Part shown: positions 8,486 through 16,454 of the stretch, one piece after another | Numbering within the stretch: the stretch's first letter is position 1 | Layout of the letters: the number at the start of each line of letters is the position of its first letter | DNA from: Chloroflexota bacterium | GTDB lineage: Bacteria > Chloroflexota > Anaerolineae > Promineifilales > Promineifilaceae | Direction of reading: 5' to 3' | Length of the DNA: 59,980 bases | NCBI GenBank assembly: GCA_017993775.1 | Contig: JAGOMA010000032.1 | Coordinates: 1 to 59,980 of the forward strand | Made by a program: the position numbers and the translations under genes | Notes under the pieces: model-generated | Databases searched by the model: none | Told to the model about the DNA's origin: nothing | Seen by the model: only the letters and a program-made list of their open reading frames with translations

Positions 8486-10312
8486 ATGAAAAGCAAAAGT
8501 AAGTTTTTGTTGTTAGCTGCCATCCTCATCTTGGCTGTGGGGCTTGTGGCTTGCAGCGCGGAAACCGCGCAGCAGGTGCAAGAAGCCGCCCAAGAAGCCG
8601 CGCCGACCATTCAGGCGGCGGTTGAGCAGGTAGCGCCCACGGTTCAGGCAGCCGTGGAAGAAGTCGCCCCGACTGTCCAGGCAGCCGTAGAAGCCGTCGC
8701 CCCGACAGCCGAAGCAATGGCGACGGACGCAGCCACGGCCGTGGATGCAGCGACGGGCGAGTTTGTCCCGACGTCTGTAGCGGCGGAAAGCTGCGATTAC
8801 GGTGGCAAAATTTTGTCGATTGAAGCCGTAGACGAGTTGACCGTGCAGTTTAACCTCTGCAAGCCCGATCCTGCTTTCCTGGCCAAAGTAGCCTTCACGC
8901 CGTTTGGCATTCAACCGTCCGAGTGGATTGATGCCAATGGTGGAACCGGCGAACTGCTGGAACGTCCAATCGGCACCGGCCCATACATGATTGATTCCTG
9001 GGTACGTGGCGATTCGATCATCTTCAAGCGGTTTGATGGTTATTGGGGCGAACCAGCAGCGGCAGAAACGGCCGTGCTCCGTTGGAGCGCCGAAGGCGCC
9101 GCCCGTCTCCTGGAACTCCAGGCCGGCACTGTGGATATGATCACCAATGTTAGCCCGGACGACATTCCGGCCGTAGCCGCAGACCCCAACCTGCAACTGC
9201 TGACCAATGTCAACCCCAATATCTTCTATGTAGGCTTCAACAACACCTTTGCTCCATTTGATAATGCGGACGTACGCCGGGCTATCGCCATGGGCATCGA
9301 TAAGCAGCGCATTGTCGACAACTTCTACCCCCCCGGGTCAGAAGCGGCCGAATACTTTACCCCCTGCTCCATCCCGAGTGGCTGCGAAGGCGATCCCTGG
9401 TACACCTTTGACGCTACCGCCGCCAAAGAACTGCTGGCCTCGGCCGGCTACCCGGATGGCTTTGAAACCACCATCTACTACCGCAACGTTTTCCGTGGCT
9501 ACCTGCCGGAACCGAGCCTGGTAGCCGTGGAACTGCAAACCCAACTGCAAGAAAATCTGGGCATCACCGCCAATATCGAAGAAATGGAAACTGGCGCGTT
9601 CATCGACGAAGCGACCAGCGGCCGGTTGAATGGCATTCACCTGCTGGGTTGGGGCGCGGATTACCCGCATGTCACCAACTTCCTGGACTTCCACTTCAAC
9701 GCCAACAACCCGCAGTTTGGCGCTGCCCACCCGGAAATCTACACACCGTTGGAACAAGCTGCCCAAATCGCCAGTGCGGAAGAAGCAGCCCCGCTGTATG
9801 GTGAAGCCAACAACGCCATCCGCGATCTGGTTCCGATGATCCCGATTGCCCACGGCGCTTCGGCTGACGCCGCTCTGGCCTCTGTGGAAGGCGCTTACGT
9901 GCCGCCGTTTGGCGCGACCCAGTTCTACCGGTTAAACCCGGGCAAGGATACGCTGATCTTCATGCAGAACGCCGAACCGATCAGCCTGTTCTGCGCCGAC
10001 GAGACCGATGGTGAATCGTTACGGCCGTGCCAACAAGTCGTTGAAACCCTGCTTGATTACAAACAAGACTCCGGCGACACCGAACCCGAATTGGCCACCG
10101 AATGTGTGGGCAACGAAGACGCGACAGTATGGACCTGCACCCTGCGCGCCGGCGTGCTCTTCCACGACGGATCCAAACTGGACGCCAATGATGTTATCGC
10201 CTCTTGGGCGGCCGGCATCGACGCCTCCAACCCCAACCATGTCGGTAACACAGGCAGCTTCGATTACTTCTCTTACCTGTGGGATGGATTCATGAACGCA
10301 CCCTCCAATTAA
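8486..10312 (+). CDS. Circularly permuted family-5 (Dpp/Opp-type) solute-binding lipoprotein
   Basis: 608 aa. Lipoprotein signal with lipobox LVAC (Cys23), then a low-complexity stretch of about 65 aa built from APTVQAAVE-like units. The body begins where a normal DppA-type protein is already about 140 residues in (KILSIEAVDELTVQFNL, RPIGTGPYMIDSW, GYWG) and runs to the normal C-terminus (IPIAHGASAD, AYVPPFGATQFYRLNPG). The missing N-terminal part follows from about residue 487 (DTLIFMQNAEPISL, ELATECVGNEDATVWTCTL, GVLFHDGSKLDANDV) and ends at YLWDGFMNAPSN. The whole fold is present in rotated order. It probably delivers peptides or similar solutes to the permeases downstream. AGGAGGA lies 5 bp before the ATG. 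Confidence 0.88.
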   Translation: MKSKSKFLLLAAILILAVGLVACSAETAQQVQEAAQEAAPTIQAAVEQVAPTVQAAVEEVAPTVQAAVEAVAPTAEAMATDAATAVDAATGEFVPTSVAAESCDYGGKILSIEAVDELTVQFNLCKPDPAFLAKVAFTPFGIQPSEWIDANGGTGELLERPIGTGPYMIDSWVRGDSIIFKRFDGYWGEPAAAETAVLRWSAEGAARLLELQAGTVDMITNVSPDDIPAVAADPNLQLLTNVNPNIFYVGFNNTFAPFDNADVRRAIAMGIDKQRIVDNFYPPGSEAAEYFTPCSIPSGCEGDPWYTFDATAAKELLASAGYPDGFETTIYYRNVFRGYLPEPSLVAVELQTQLQENLGITANIEEMETGAFIDEATSGRLNGIHLLGWGADYPHVTNFLDFHFNANNPQFGAAHPEIYTPLEQAAQIASAEEAAPLYGEANNAIRDLVPMIPIAHGASADAALASVEGAYVPPFGATQFYRLNPGKDTLIFMQNAEPISLFCADETDGESLRPCQQVVETLLDYKQDSGDTEPELATECVGNEDATVWTCTLRAGVLFHDGSKLDANDVIASWAAGIDASNPNHVGNTGSFDYFSYLWDGFMNAPSN

Positions 10313-10340
10313 TATTGGGGCCATAATGTAATCCGCTGAA

Positions 10341-10394
10341 AAAATGCGGGATGGCGATTCAGGTGACATCGTTACCAGGCCATCCCGCATTTTC
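10341..10394 (+). terminator. Hairpin between binding protein and permease
   Basis: Inverted repeat AAAATGCGGGATGGC / GCCATCCCGCATTTT (perfect 15 bp) with a T run at the end. It lies in the 159-bp gap and probably reduces permease expression relative to the binding protein. Confidence 0.75.
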
Positions 10395-10471
10395 CTTAAC
10401 TACCTGGACTATCGGCAGATAATCCGGCGTCTCACACTCACTCGGCACACACGATCCAGAGGTTCAAGCTT

Positions 10472-11551
10472 ATGATCCAATACACCATACGCCGCATCTT
10501 GTTGGCCATCCCAGTTATTTTTGCCATCCTTGTTGTGACCTTTACCCTGGCCCGGGCCATCCCCGGTGATCCCTGTAAGGCGATCCTGGGCGAAAAAGCA
10601 ACGGCCGCAACTTGTGAACGATTTACGCGCGAATTTGGACTCGATGAACCTGTTTGGAAACAGTTTGTCATTTACTTACAAAAAATTGGGCAGGGTGATT
10701 TTGGTGAATCAATCCGCTTCGGCCGGCCGGTCCTGACTATTTTGTTAGAACGGCTGCCCACAACCATTGAGTTAGGCATGTCGGCCATGTTCATCGCAGT
10801 GATAGTCGGCATTCCTGCGGGTATTCTATCGGCCGTCAGGCGCAATTCCTGGATAGATGTCACCACGATGATCGGAGCCAACATCGGCGTTTCGCTGCCG
10901 GTTTTCTTTTTAGGCCTATTACTCATTTATTTGTTTGCGGTGGTTCTAAAAGGTACGCCATTTGCCCTACCGCCATCCGGCCGTCTCTCGCCGGGGGTGG
11001 TTCCGATACCTTTTTATGAAGTGTATAACCTCACCGCCGAAGCGGGCAGTACGCGGCTGCTGTTTTATGATTTTCTCGCCAAGCATTACATTTTTAATTC
11101 TTTCATCACCTTCGATTGGGTGGTTTTTGGGGATGCAAGCAAACATCTGATTTTGCCCGCCATTGCCCTGAGCACGATTCCTCTCTCTATTTTGGCCCGC
11201 ATGACCCGTTCCAGCATGTTAGAAGTGCTCGGTTTAGATTACATGCGCACTGCCAGAGCCAAAGGTCTGCCAGAACGAACCGTCATCTCGCGCCATGCGC
11301 TGCGCAACGCGCTGCTGCCGGTGGTCACAGTGGCCGGACTTCAATTAGCTGCCATATTAGGCGGCGCCGTGCTGACAGAAACAATTTTTGGATTGGCCGG
11401 CGTGGGGTTAAGCGTTTATGAAGCAATTACCTCGCGCGATTTCCCCATTATTCAAGGCTTTGTGATTGTCATAGCCCTGATTTATGTGACCTTTAACTTG
11501 CTCGTCGACCTTTCTTACGCCGTCCTTGACCCAAGGATTCGGCTTAATTAA
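10472..11551 (+). CDS. ABC transporter permease, DppB/OppB type
   Basis: 359 aa inner-membrane permease with about six helices. It starts MIQYTIRRILLAIPVIFAIL, contains the family FTLARAIPGDPC motif after the first helix, and has the EAA loop (MRTARAKGLPERTVISRHALRNALLP) that contacts the ATPase near residue 255-285. A long periplasmic insertion follows the third helix. No ATP-binding genes follow, so the ATPases must be encoded elsewhere. No ACGGCCGT palindrome occurs in this gene or the next, and codon use looks more AT-rich than in neighbouring genes. Confidence 0.93.
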   Translation: MIQYTIRRILLAIPVIFAILVVTFTLARAIPGDPCKAILGEKATAATCERFTREFGLDEPVWKQFVIYLQKIGQGDFGESIRFGRPVLTILLERLPTTIELGMSAMFIAVIVGIPAGILSAVRRNSWIDVTTMIGANIGVSLPVFFLGLLLIYLFAVVLKGTPFALPPSGRLSPGVVPIPFYEVYNLTAEAGSTRLLFYDFLAKHYIFNSFITFDWVVFGDASKHLILPAIALSTIPLSILARMTRSSMLEVLGLDYMRTARAKGLPERTVISRHALRNALLPVVTVAGLQLAAILGGAVLTETIFGLAGVGLSVYEAITSRDFPIIQGFVIVIALIYVTFNLLVDLSYAVLDPRIRLN

Positions 11552-11617
11552 CAAATCATGGTGCGCAGCATGATTGCAGCTACTTAGTTTAAAGTGCTGT
11601 GAAATTGGACAAGGATT

Positions 11618-12556
11618 ATGGCAAACGTAGTAGAACTACCGGCAGATAAGACATCACAGGAAGAATCGCCCAGTTTGTGGCGGATAACTTTTCGCCGCCT
11701 GATGCGTCAACGTTCAGCCTTGTTTGGATTGAGTATTTTATCGGTGTTGGTGGTCATTGCGGCTTTTGCGCCCCTGATTGCTCCTTACGATCCAACCGAA
11801 GTGTTGATCGGCAAAGAGGATGTAAAAAAACGCTCGGCCCCTTGTATCCACTTTTTGGGTTGCCCAGAAGAGCAGCCACAGCACCTGATGGGAACCGACG
11901 GTAATGTGCGAGACGTATTTAGCCGGATTGTGTTTGGGGCGCGTATTTCCTTGCAGATTGGTATGATCGTGGTCTTTATCGCGGCAACTTCCGGTATTGT
12001 GCTCGGTTCAATTGCCGGGTATGCCGGAGGTTGGGTAGATAATTTGATCATGCGGTTAATGGATATTGTGCTGGCTTTCCCGTTTTTTTTGCTGGCGATT
12101 GCGCTGGTTTTTGTGCTGGGACCGAGCCTGAACAATGCCATGTTGGCGATTGCCGTGATAAGTATGCCGACGTATGCTCGCGTGGTACGCTCGACGGTGT
12201 TGTCTATTCGCGAGATGGATTATGTGGAAGCATCTCGCGCCTTGGGAGCCACCGACCGCGACATTTTGTTTAAGCGTATTTTGCCCAATGCCATGCCGCC
12301 CTTGATTGTGCTGGCGACTTTGGGCATTGCGACGGCCATTTTAGACACGGCCGCGCTTTCTTTTTTGGGTCTGGGTGCGCAAGAGCCAATGGCGGAATGG
12401 GGCACCATGCTGGGGCGCGAACGCAACCAGATATTCAGCGCGCCGCATCTGGTTTTAATTCCTGGGATCATGATCTCGATTACAGTTCTTGCGTTTAATT
12501 TGTTGGGTGATGGGCTGCGGGACGCGCTTGATCCTCGGCTGGTACATAACCGATGA
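11618..12556 (+). CDS. ABC transporter permease, DppC/OppC type
   Basis: 312 aa. N-terminal OppC leader (WRITFRRLMRQRSALFGLSIL), the LMGTDGNVRDVFSRIVFGARISLQIG segment that opens the transport domain, six helices, and an EAA motif (DYVEASRALGATDRDILFKRILPNAMPPLI). A short Cys-containing periplasmic insertion (CIHFLGCPEE) lies near residue 75. It pairs with the preceding DppB-type subunit, 66 bp upstream, to form the membrane channel. An AAGG site precedes the ATG. Confidence 0.93.
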   Translation: MANVVELPADKTSQEESPSLWRITFRRLMRQRSALFGLSILSVLVVIAAFAPLIAPYDPTEVLIGKEDVKKRSAPCIHFLGCPEEQPQHLMGTDGNVRDVFSRIVFGARISLQIGMIVVFIAATSGIVLGSIAGYAGGWVDNLIMRLMDIVLAFPFFLLAIALVFVLGPSLNNAMLAIAVISMPTYARVVRSTVLSIREMDYVEASRALGATDRDILFKRILPNAMPPLIVLATLGIATAILDTAALSFLGLGAQEPMAEWGTMLGRERNQIFSAPHLVLIPGIMISITVLAFNLLGDGLRDALDPRLVHNR

Positions 12557-12698
12557 GGGGAAGGGACACGGCCGTTTCCCCTACCCTGTCTCTCATCCAA
12601 AAAATCACTCACAAAATTTGCTGGCTGCTCGTTTCCGACTGCTGTTTCTAATGCATGGTTGCTTTGGTGAATCTACTAACCACACAAGGAAATTCGGC

Positions 12699-13217
12699 AT
12701 GACACAGAACCTTCCCAAATGGGCGCTCACAAATGCAACGCCTCAGGATCACGATCGGGCTGTTCAGGCTTACAACAATGGCCTTTTGCAGATCATATGG
12801 TCCAAAGACAAAACGCAGCAAGCATGGGCCAAAAAACAAGGCTGGCGCACATCCCGCTTTAATTTCCCCAAAAGTTTCACCCAAAAGATGCTCGAAAACG
12901 CTGAGACTTTTGCCCTGGCCCTGAATGAGAGCGGCATTGAACTGATCATGCCCATCACAGAATTCACATTTTCAGACGAGCAGTTGCAAGATCTGGATGC
13001 CTTGTACCAGTCGCGTAACGAAAACGGCCGTCCGGACAGTTGGGGCACTCTGGTTGAAAAACTACGAGGGGCAAGACGGGCTGTAGAGGCCGGCGTTGTC
13101 GTGACCATTGACGGTCACAAATTCAAAAATTTCGGCAGCTTCTACAGCTGGGTCTATGAGCGTTACCACATGCTCGAAGACGGGTACGACAGCTGGGTCG
13201 GGGACGATAATTCGTGA
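12699..13217 (+). CDS. Conserved-looking protein of unknown function
   Basis: 172 aa, cytoplasmic, no signal or membrane segment. I do not recognise a family. It is rich in aromatic residues (GWRTSRFNFPKSF, SFYSWVYERYHMLEDGYDSWVG) and mixed alpha/beta by eye. An AAGGA site 8 bp before the ATG at 12699 decides the start; the longer upstream frame overlaps the permease gene. A second unknown gene follows after 40 bp on the same strand, so the two likely form a unit, possibly an effector/regulator pair, although nothing in the sequence proves this. Confidence 0.7.
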   Translation: MTQNLPKWALTNATPQDHDRAVQAYNNGLLQIIWSKDKTQQAWAKKQGWRTSRFNFPKSFTQKMLENAETFALALNESGIELIMPITEFTFSDEQLQDLDALYQSRNENGRPDSWGTLVEKLRGARRAVEAGVVVTIDGHKFKNFGSFYSWVYERYHMLEDGYDSWVGDDNS

Positions 13218-13257
13218 ATACCATCAACATCTCAAACAAATTTGGAGAAAACATCGG

Positions 13258-13590
13258 ATGAAACGAACTGTCGTGCTTCGGGATGTTCATGACAACCTCG
13301 GTTCGCGGTATCTGGCGGCATCGTTTACGCCCGAAGGAAACATAAAAATAGAGGGGCAAGACCTGGGTTCCGGCGTAGAGCAGGTGTTTGGCGAGGGCAT
13401 CCGTGAATATGAATGGGTGTGGGTGGTTAAAGCCGCGCACATTCCCGCCCTGGAACAGGCCCTGGGAGAACCGGTTGACGTGCTGGAAAGCCTGAAAACG
13501 CGCTTCAGCGGCGATCAGGCCGCCCTACTAAAAAAATTTTTAGACGACCAAAACATTCCCCTTGACCCATGGTCGCGCCTGGGGGATTGA
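13258..13590 (+). CDS. Small protein of unknown function
   Basis: 110 aa from the ATG at 13258, which has GGAGA 9 bases before it. Features: a beta-rich start (MKRTVVLRDVHDNLGSRYLA), an acidic middle (VFGEGIREYEWVWVV) and a helical C-terminus (FSGDQAALLKKFLDDQNIPL). No signal peptide, no known motif. Likely co-transcribed with the gene at 12699. Confidence 0.65.
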   Translation: MKRTVVLRDVHDNLGSRYLAASFTPEGNIKIEGQDLGSGVEQVFGEGIREYEWVWVVKAAHIPALEQALGEPVDVLESLKTRFSGDQAALLKKFLDDQNIPLDPWSRLGD

Positions 13591-13651
13591 TGCGCGACTG
13601 CTCCGTTTGGCCACCGCTGACAAACCAAAAGTCCTTGAGTAAATTTGCTAG

Positions 13652-13680
13652 TTGAGAAACGGCCGTCAATCGCTTATAAT
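13652..13680 (+). promoter_or_regulatory. Sigma-70-type promoter with an ACGGCCGT in its spacer
   Basis: TTGAGA (13652-13657), 17-bp spacer, TATAAT (13675-13680). The spacer contains ACGGCCGT at 13659-13666 and another copy follows the -10 box at 13692-13699, so two palindromes flank the -10. The transcript would have a leader of about 130 nt before the secreted-protein gene at 13816. Confidence 0.65.
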
Positions 13681-13815
13681 GTCTCAGGCATACGGCCGTA
13701 AATAGATAGTTATGCGTCATCACGGGGATGCCAGTTTCGATGACCCATAACCCAAGCAAATATCAGCCACCTAACTGAATACATTATCAACAATTCGTTT
13801 GAATAGGAGTTTATC

Positions 13816-14355
13816 TTGCGCAAATTTATCTTATCCCTATTTCTTTCATTTGTGCTTGGAGCTACAACCCTGAGCCTCATTCAAACCGCGCGCGGACAGG
13901 GATCTGGCAGCCCGGTTATCCTCAGCAGCGAGAAACAAGGAGAAAACTCGCGCGAAATACAAGGCTCGCCAGAACTCGACATGCCCCAACAACCCAATAT
14001 CGGCTTCATTGACTCCCCCTCCGCCACTTGTTACCAGCCCGATGCCACCCGTGATGAATGCCTCATCAATTGGTACTACGTTTCGGTAGATGCAAGTCCC
14101 AATTACATGATTACTATGACCCTCAGCCTGAACGACAGGGGGCCAATAGCCCATAGCCAAGGTTTCTTCCAAAACTCCATCTACTTGCCATACAGCATGT
14201 TGGGCAAAGGGTTTAAAGTAGCCTGTGGCGACGTTGGCGCAGGCGGCAATCCCACTTTGGGCAATGCCTATGCCTACACAATTCGAGCCAGAGACAGCGC
14301 CGGCTTAGGCTCGGCCAACTACGGCTCAGTTTACTGCCCACCCTTTACCCCATAG
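13816..14355 (+). CDS. Small secreted protein, first of a paralogous pair
   Basis: 179 aa with a signal peptide (RKFILSLFLSFVLGATTLS). The TTG start is set by AGGAG at 13804. The mature part is a compact domain with four or more Cys (PSATCYQPD, RDECLINWYY, KVACGDVG, GSVYCPPF) that probably form disulfides outside the cell. The core motifs GFIDSPSATCY, GFFQNSIYLPYSM, CGDVGAGGNPTLGNAYAYTIRAR and NYGSVYCP recur in the next gene, so the two arose by tandem duplication. Family and function unknown. Confidence 0.75.
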   Translation: MRKFILSLFLSFVLGATTLSLIQTARGQGSGSPVILSSEKQGENSREIQGSPELDMPQQPNIGFIDSPSATCYQPDATRDECLINWYYVSVDASPNYMITMTLSLNDRGPIAHSQGFFQNSIYLPYSMLGKGFKVACGDVGAGGNPTLGNAYAYTIRARDSAGLGSANYGSVYCPPFTP

Positions 14356-14367
14356 GCAGCAAACACT

Positions 14368-14937
14368 ATGCCAACCATAAGATCGTGGAAAAGTATTGCT
14401 GCATTTGCCGCTTCTCTGGCTCTTGTAACGATGCTGGGCTTTACTTTAATGTCCGGTTTACAGAGGCCACAAACCATTGAGGCAGCGACCGCCTCTCAAT
14501 CTGCGCCTGGTTTACCAGACCTGGAAAACAGTCGGGATACCGAATCGCCGACAATTTCCTTCATCGACAATCCCAGCGCCACTTGCTATCTCCCTACCCC
14601 AGGTACCGGCAGTTGTTACATCCAGTGGAATTATGTGTATGTAACGGCCGCTTCCGGGTCTTACATCATTAGCGCAACCGTCAGCATTGACAATCGCTTG
14701 CGCGCCTATCATGCCGGTTTTTTTCAGACGTATATGTACATTCCTGGGGATATGATGGAGCCGGGTTTTCGAGTTACTTGTGGCGAGCTGGGGAGCGGCG
14801 GTAATCCACTCCTGGGCAAATCGTACGCATATACCATACGCGCACGAGAAACGTCTGGCAATTCGTCGGCCAGTTATGGCTCAGTCATCTGCCCGGCAGA
14901 TATGGCCAGGATTTATTTGCCTATGCTGCCAAAATAG
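14368..14937 (+). CDS. Small secreted protein, second of a paralogous pair, with IYLP tail
   Basis: 189 aa, signal peptide or N-terminal membrane helix (about 10-32), then the same Cys domain as its neighbour (SFIDNPSATCYLP, GSCYIQWNYVYV, FRVTCGELGSGGNPLLGKSY, YGSVICP). It differs by ending RIYLPMLPK. I recall similar IYLP/YLPL-type tails on many exported Chloroflexota proteins and suspect a sorting or anchoring signal; that is memory, not proof. Only 12 bp separate the two genes. Confidence 0.75.
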   Translation: MPTIRSWKSIAAFAASLALVTMLGFTLMSGLQRPQTIEAATASQSAPGLPDLENSRDTESPTISFIDNPSATCYLPTPGTGSCYIQWNYVYVTAASGSYIISATVSIDNRLRAYHAGFFQTYMYIPGDMMEPGFRVTCGELGSGGNPLLGKSYAYTIRARETSGNSSASYGSVICPADMARIYLPMLPK

Positions 14938-14964
14938 TCATGGCCGCTTACATAAATTCGCCTG

Positions 14965-15013
14965 TTGCGCCCGGCGAGCAATCGGGATCTGCCTGATGGC
15001 TCGCCGGGCGCAA
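14965..15013. terminator. Bidirectional terminator between convergent genes
   Basis: Perfect 15-bp inverted repeat TTGCGCCCGGCGAGC / GCTCGCCGGGCGCAA between the plus-strand secreted-protein gene and the minus-strand oxidoreductase gene. There is no U run, so it acts at best as a structural terminator for both. Confidence 0.6.
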
Positions 15014-15035
15014 GGTCGGGCCGTGGACGAGGCCA

Positions 15036-15644
15036 TCAACCCATCAGCTTAAACGCCAGATGACGGCCGTATCCCCGCTGCAGCGCCAGCACAAACCAGA
15101 GCCGCGTCAGACTGTCAACCAGATCAGCCTGGTCTACCCCGCCAAGATAAACCGGCCGCAGCCCAATATCGGCGATCAGGGTGTGTACGGCCGTTTGCCC
15201 ATCCCCGCCATCGCCACAATAAAACAAATCCACCTGCACACCATCAATCACCGGATCGGCAAAATTTTCCCAACCGAGGTTGCTAAAAGCGCGAAACAGC
15301 GGGCTTGCCGGCGCTGCCTGCCGCAGCAAGCTCAGGCTGTTCATAGGCGTTTGGCCCACCAGATTTGCCGTATCGACTAAAATTTTGCCGTTAAGCTTGC
15401 TGCCAAGAGCAACGGCCGTTTCCCCCATCGCCCCGCCGGGAACCGCAAAGACCACCACATCTGCGCCAGCAGCAGCCGCCGGAACGGGAACGGCCGTAGC
15501 CCCATTGCCCGCCTTTGCCAGCAGAAGCTGCACCTTCTCAGCCTGCGGGTCACGCACCCCAAAAACCACTTCATGCCCAGCTGCTGCCCATTTCCCGCCC
15601 AACGTGCCGCCGATATTTCCCGCACCAAGCACACTAATTTTCAT
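15036..15644 (-). CDS. F420/NADP-dependent oxidoreductase-like protein
   Basis: 202 aa. N-terminal Rossmann fold MKISVLGAGNIGGTLGGKW, a second-strand segment VVFGVRDP suggesting NADP binding, and the domain order of the small F420H2:NADP oxidoreductase/NADPH-binding (F420_oxidored) family (ADVVVFAVPGGAMGETA, ILVDTANLVG, FRAFSNLGWENFADP). Substrate unknown; some relatives reduce F420, others are unassigned NAD(P)-binding proteins. The ATG at 15644 overlaps the channel gene's stop by 11 bp, indicating an operon. Confidence 0.82.
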   Translation of the reverse strand: MKISVLGAGNIGGTLGGKWAAAGHEVVFGVRDPQAEKVQLLLAKAGNGATAVPVPAAAAGADVVVFAVPGGAMGETAVALGSKLNGKILVDTANLVGQTPMNSLSLLRQAAPASPLFRAFSNLGWENFADPVIDGVQVDLFYCGDGGDGQTAVHTLIADIGLRPVYLGGVDQADLVDSLTRLWFVLALQRGYGRHLAFKLMG

Positions 15645-16383
15645 GATCCAGCACTCCTTGTTTGATATCTTCTTCCACGTCCGATGCTGCATATAAGCCC
15701 ACCAGACGCGCCATAACAATCGTAATGTACAAAACGCCAATAATCGCTTCCAGACTTACCAACGACCGCGCCCACAATGTCACCGGCAAAATGTCGCCAT
15801 AACCCAGCGTCGTCAACGTTACATAGCTGTAATACACCAAGTTTTGCCAGGGGAAAATCGCGTTAGCCGCGACCTGCCCATCCACAAAAGCATGGGCGCC
15901 TGTCTGCACAAATGTGACGGTTTCCAACAGGCCAAAAGCCGAAACAAATACCGCGCCCAGCAGCAAATACACAGCGCTGGCGGCGTACAACACATCCCGC
16001 GTTACCCGCCGCGACAAAAAAATGAAACGGAGCATCACCTGAATGACAACTGCCTGGAACAAAATCAGCGCGCCATAAGCCAACAACTGCGCCCAAATCG
16101 CTTCCTGATTAAATGCGTATAATATGCCGCCAAACGCCCACAAAACACCCAGCCCCATTAAGAGGCGGGTATGGAACACCGTATCTCGCGCGAGCAAAAT
16201 GCCCACAACTATCAGGCACGCATACACCAGTTGATACCCAATTAACGCCGCGACACGGCCGTTCGCCGTAATAGGGTAAATCGTCTGCACCAACAGCACC
16301 AGCCCCAGCAAATAGATGACTTTACCTTTCACAACCTGGGTAATATCGCGATCATTCATAGCTCGATTCCGATTCGTTGTCAT
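15634..16383 (-). CDS. Two-TM-pore potassium-channel-like protein
   Basis: 249 aa, six predicted membrane helices. The last two flank a pore loop with selectivity filter TLGYGD (about residue 200, SYVTLTTLGYGDILPVT), the signature of K+ channels. The first four form a hydrophobic N-terminal unit without an S4-like charged helix, so voltage gating is not indicated. A short charged tail (ASDVEEDIKQGVLDHEN) ends the protein. It is coupled to the oxidoreductase gene downstream, although a nucleotide-sensing link to that protein is only a guess. Confidence 0.85.
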   Translation of the reverse strand: MTTNRNRAMNDRDITQVVKGKVIYLLGLVLLVQTIYPITANGRVAALIGYQLVYACLIVVGILLARDTVFHTRLLMGLGVLWAFGGILYAFNQEAIWAQLLAYGALILFQAVVIQVMLRFIFLSRRVTRDVLYAASAVYLLLGAVFVSAFGLLETVTFVQTGAHAFVDGQVAANAIFPWQNLVYYSYVTLTTLGYGDILPVTLWARSLVSLEAIIGVLYITIVMARLVGLYAASDVEEDIKQGVLDHEN

Positions 16384-16388
16384 CCTCG

Positions 16389-16425
16389 CAGGGTATAAAA
16401 AAACCGCGCCAATGAAATTGACGCG
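16389..16425. terminator. Hairpin downstream of the PLP enzyme's neighbour
   Basis: CCGCG...CGCGG stem with an inner CAAT/ATTG stem, flanked by A7 on one side and CCTTT on the other, in the 70-bp gap between the PLP enzyme gene and the channel gene. Confidence 0.45.
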
Positions 16426-16454
16426 GCCCTTTACCCCACAATAACGCCATGTGA

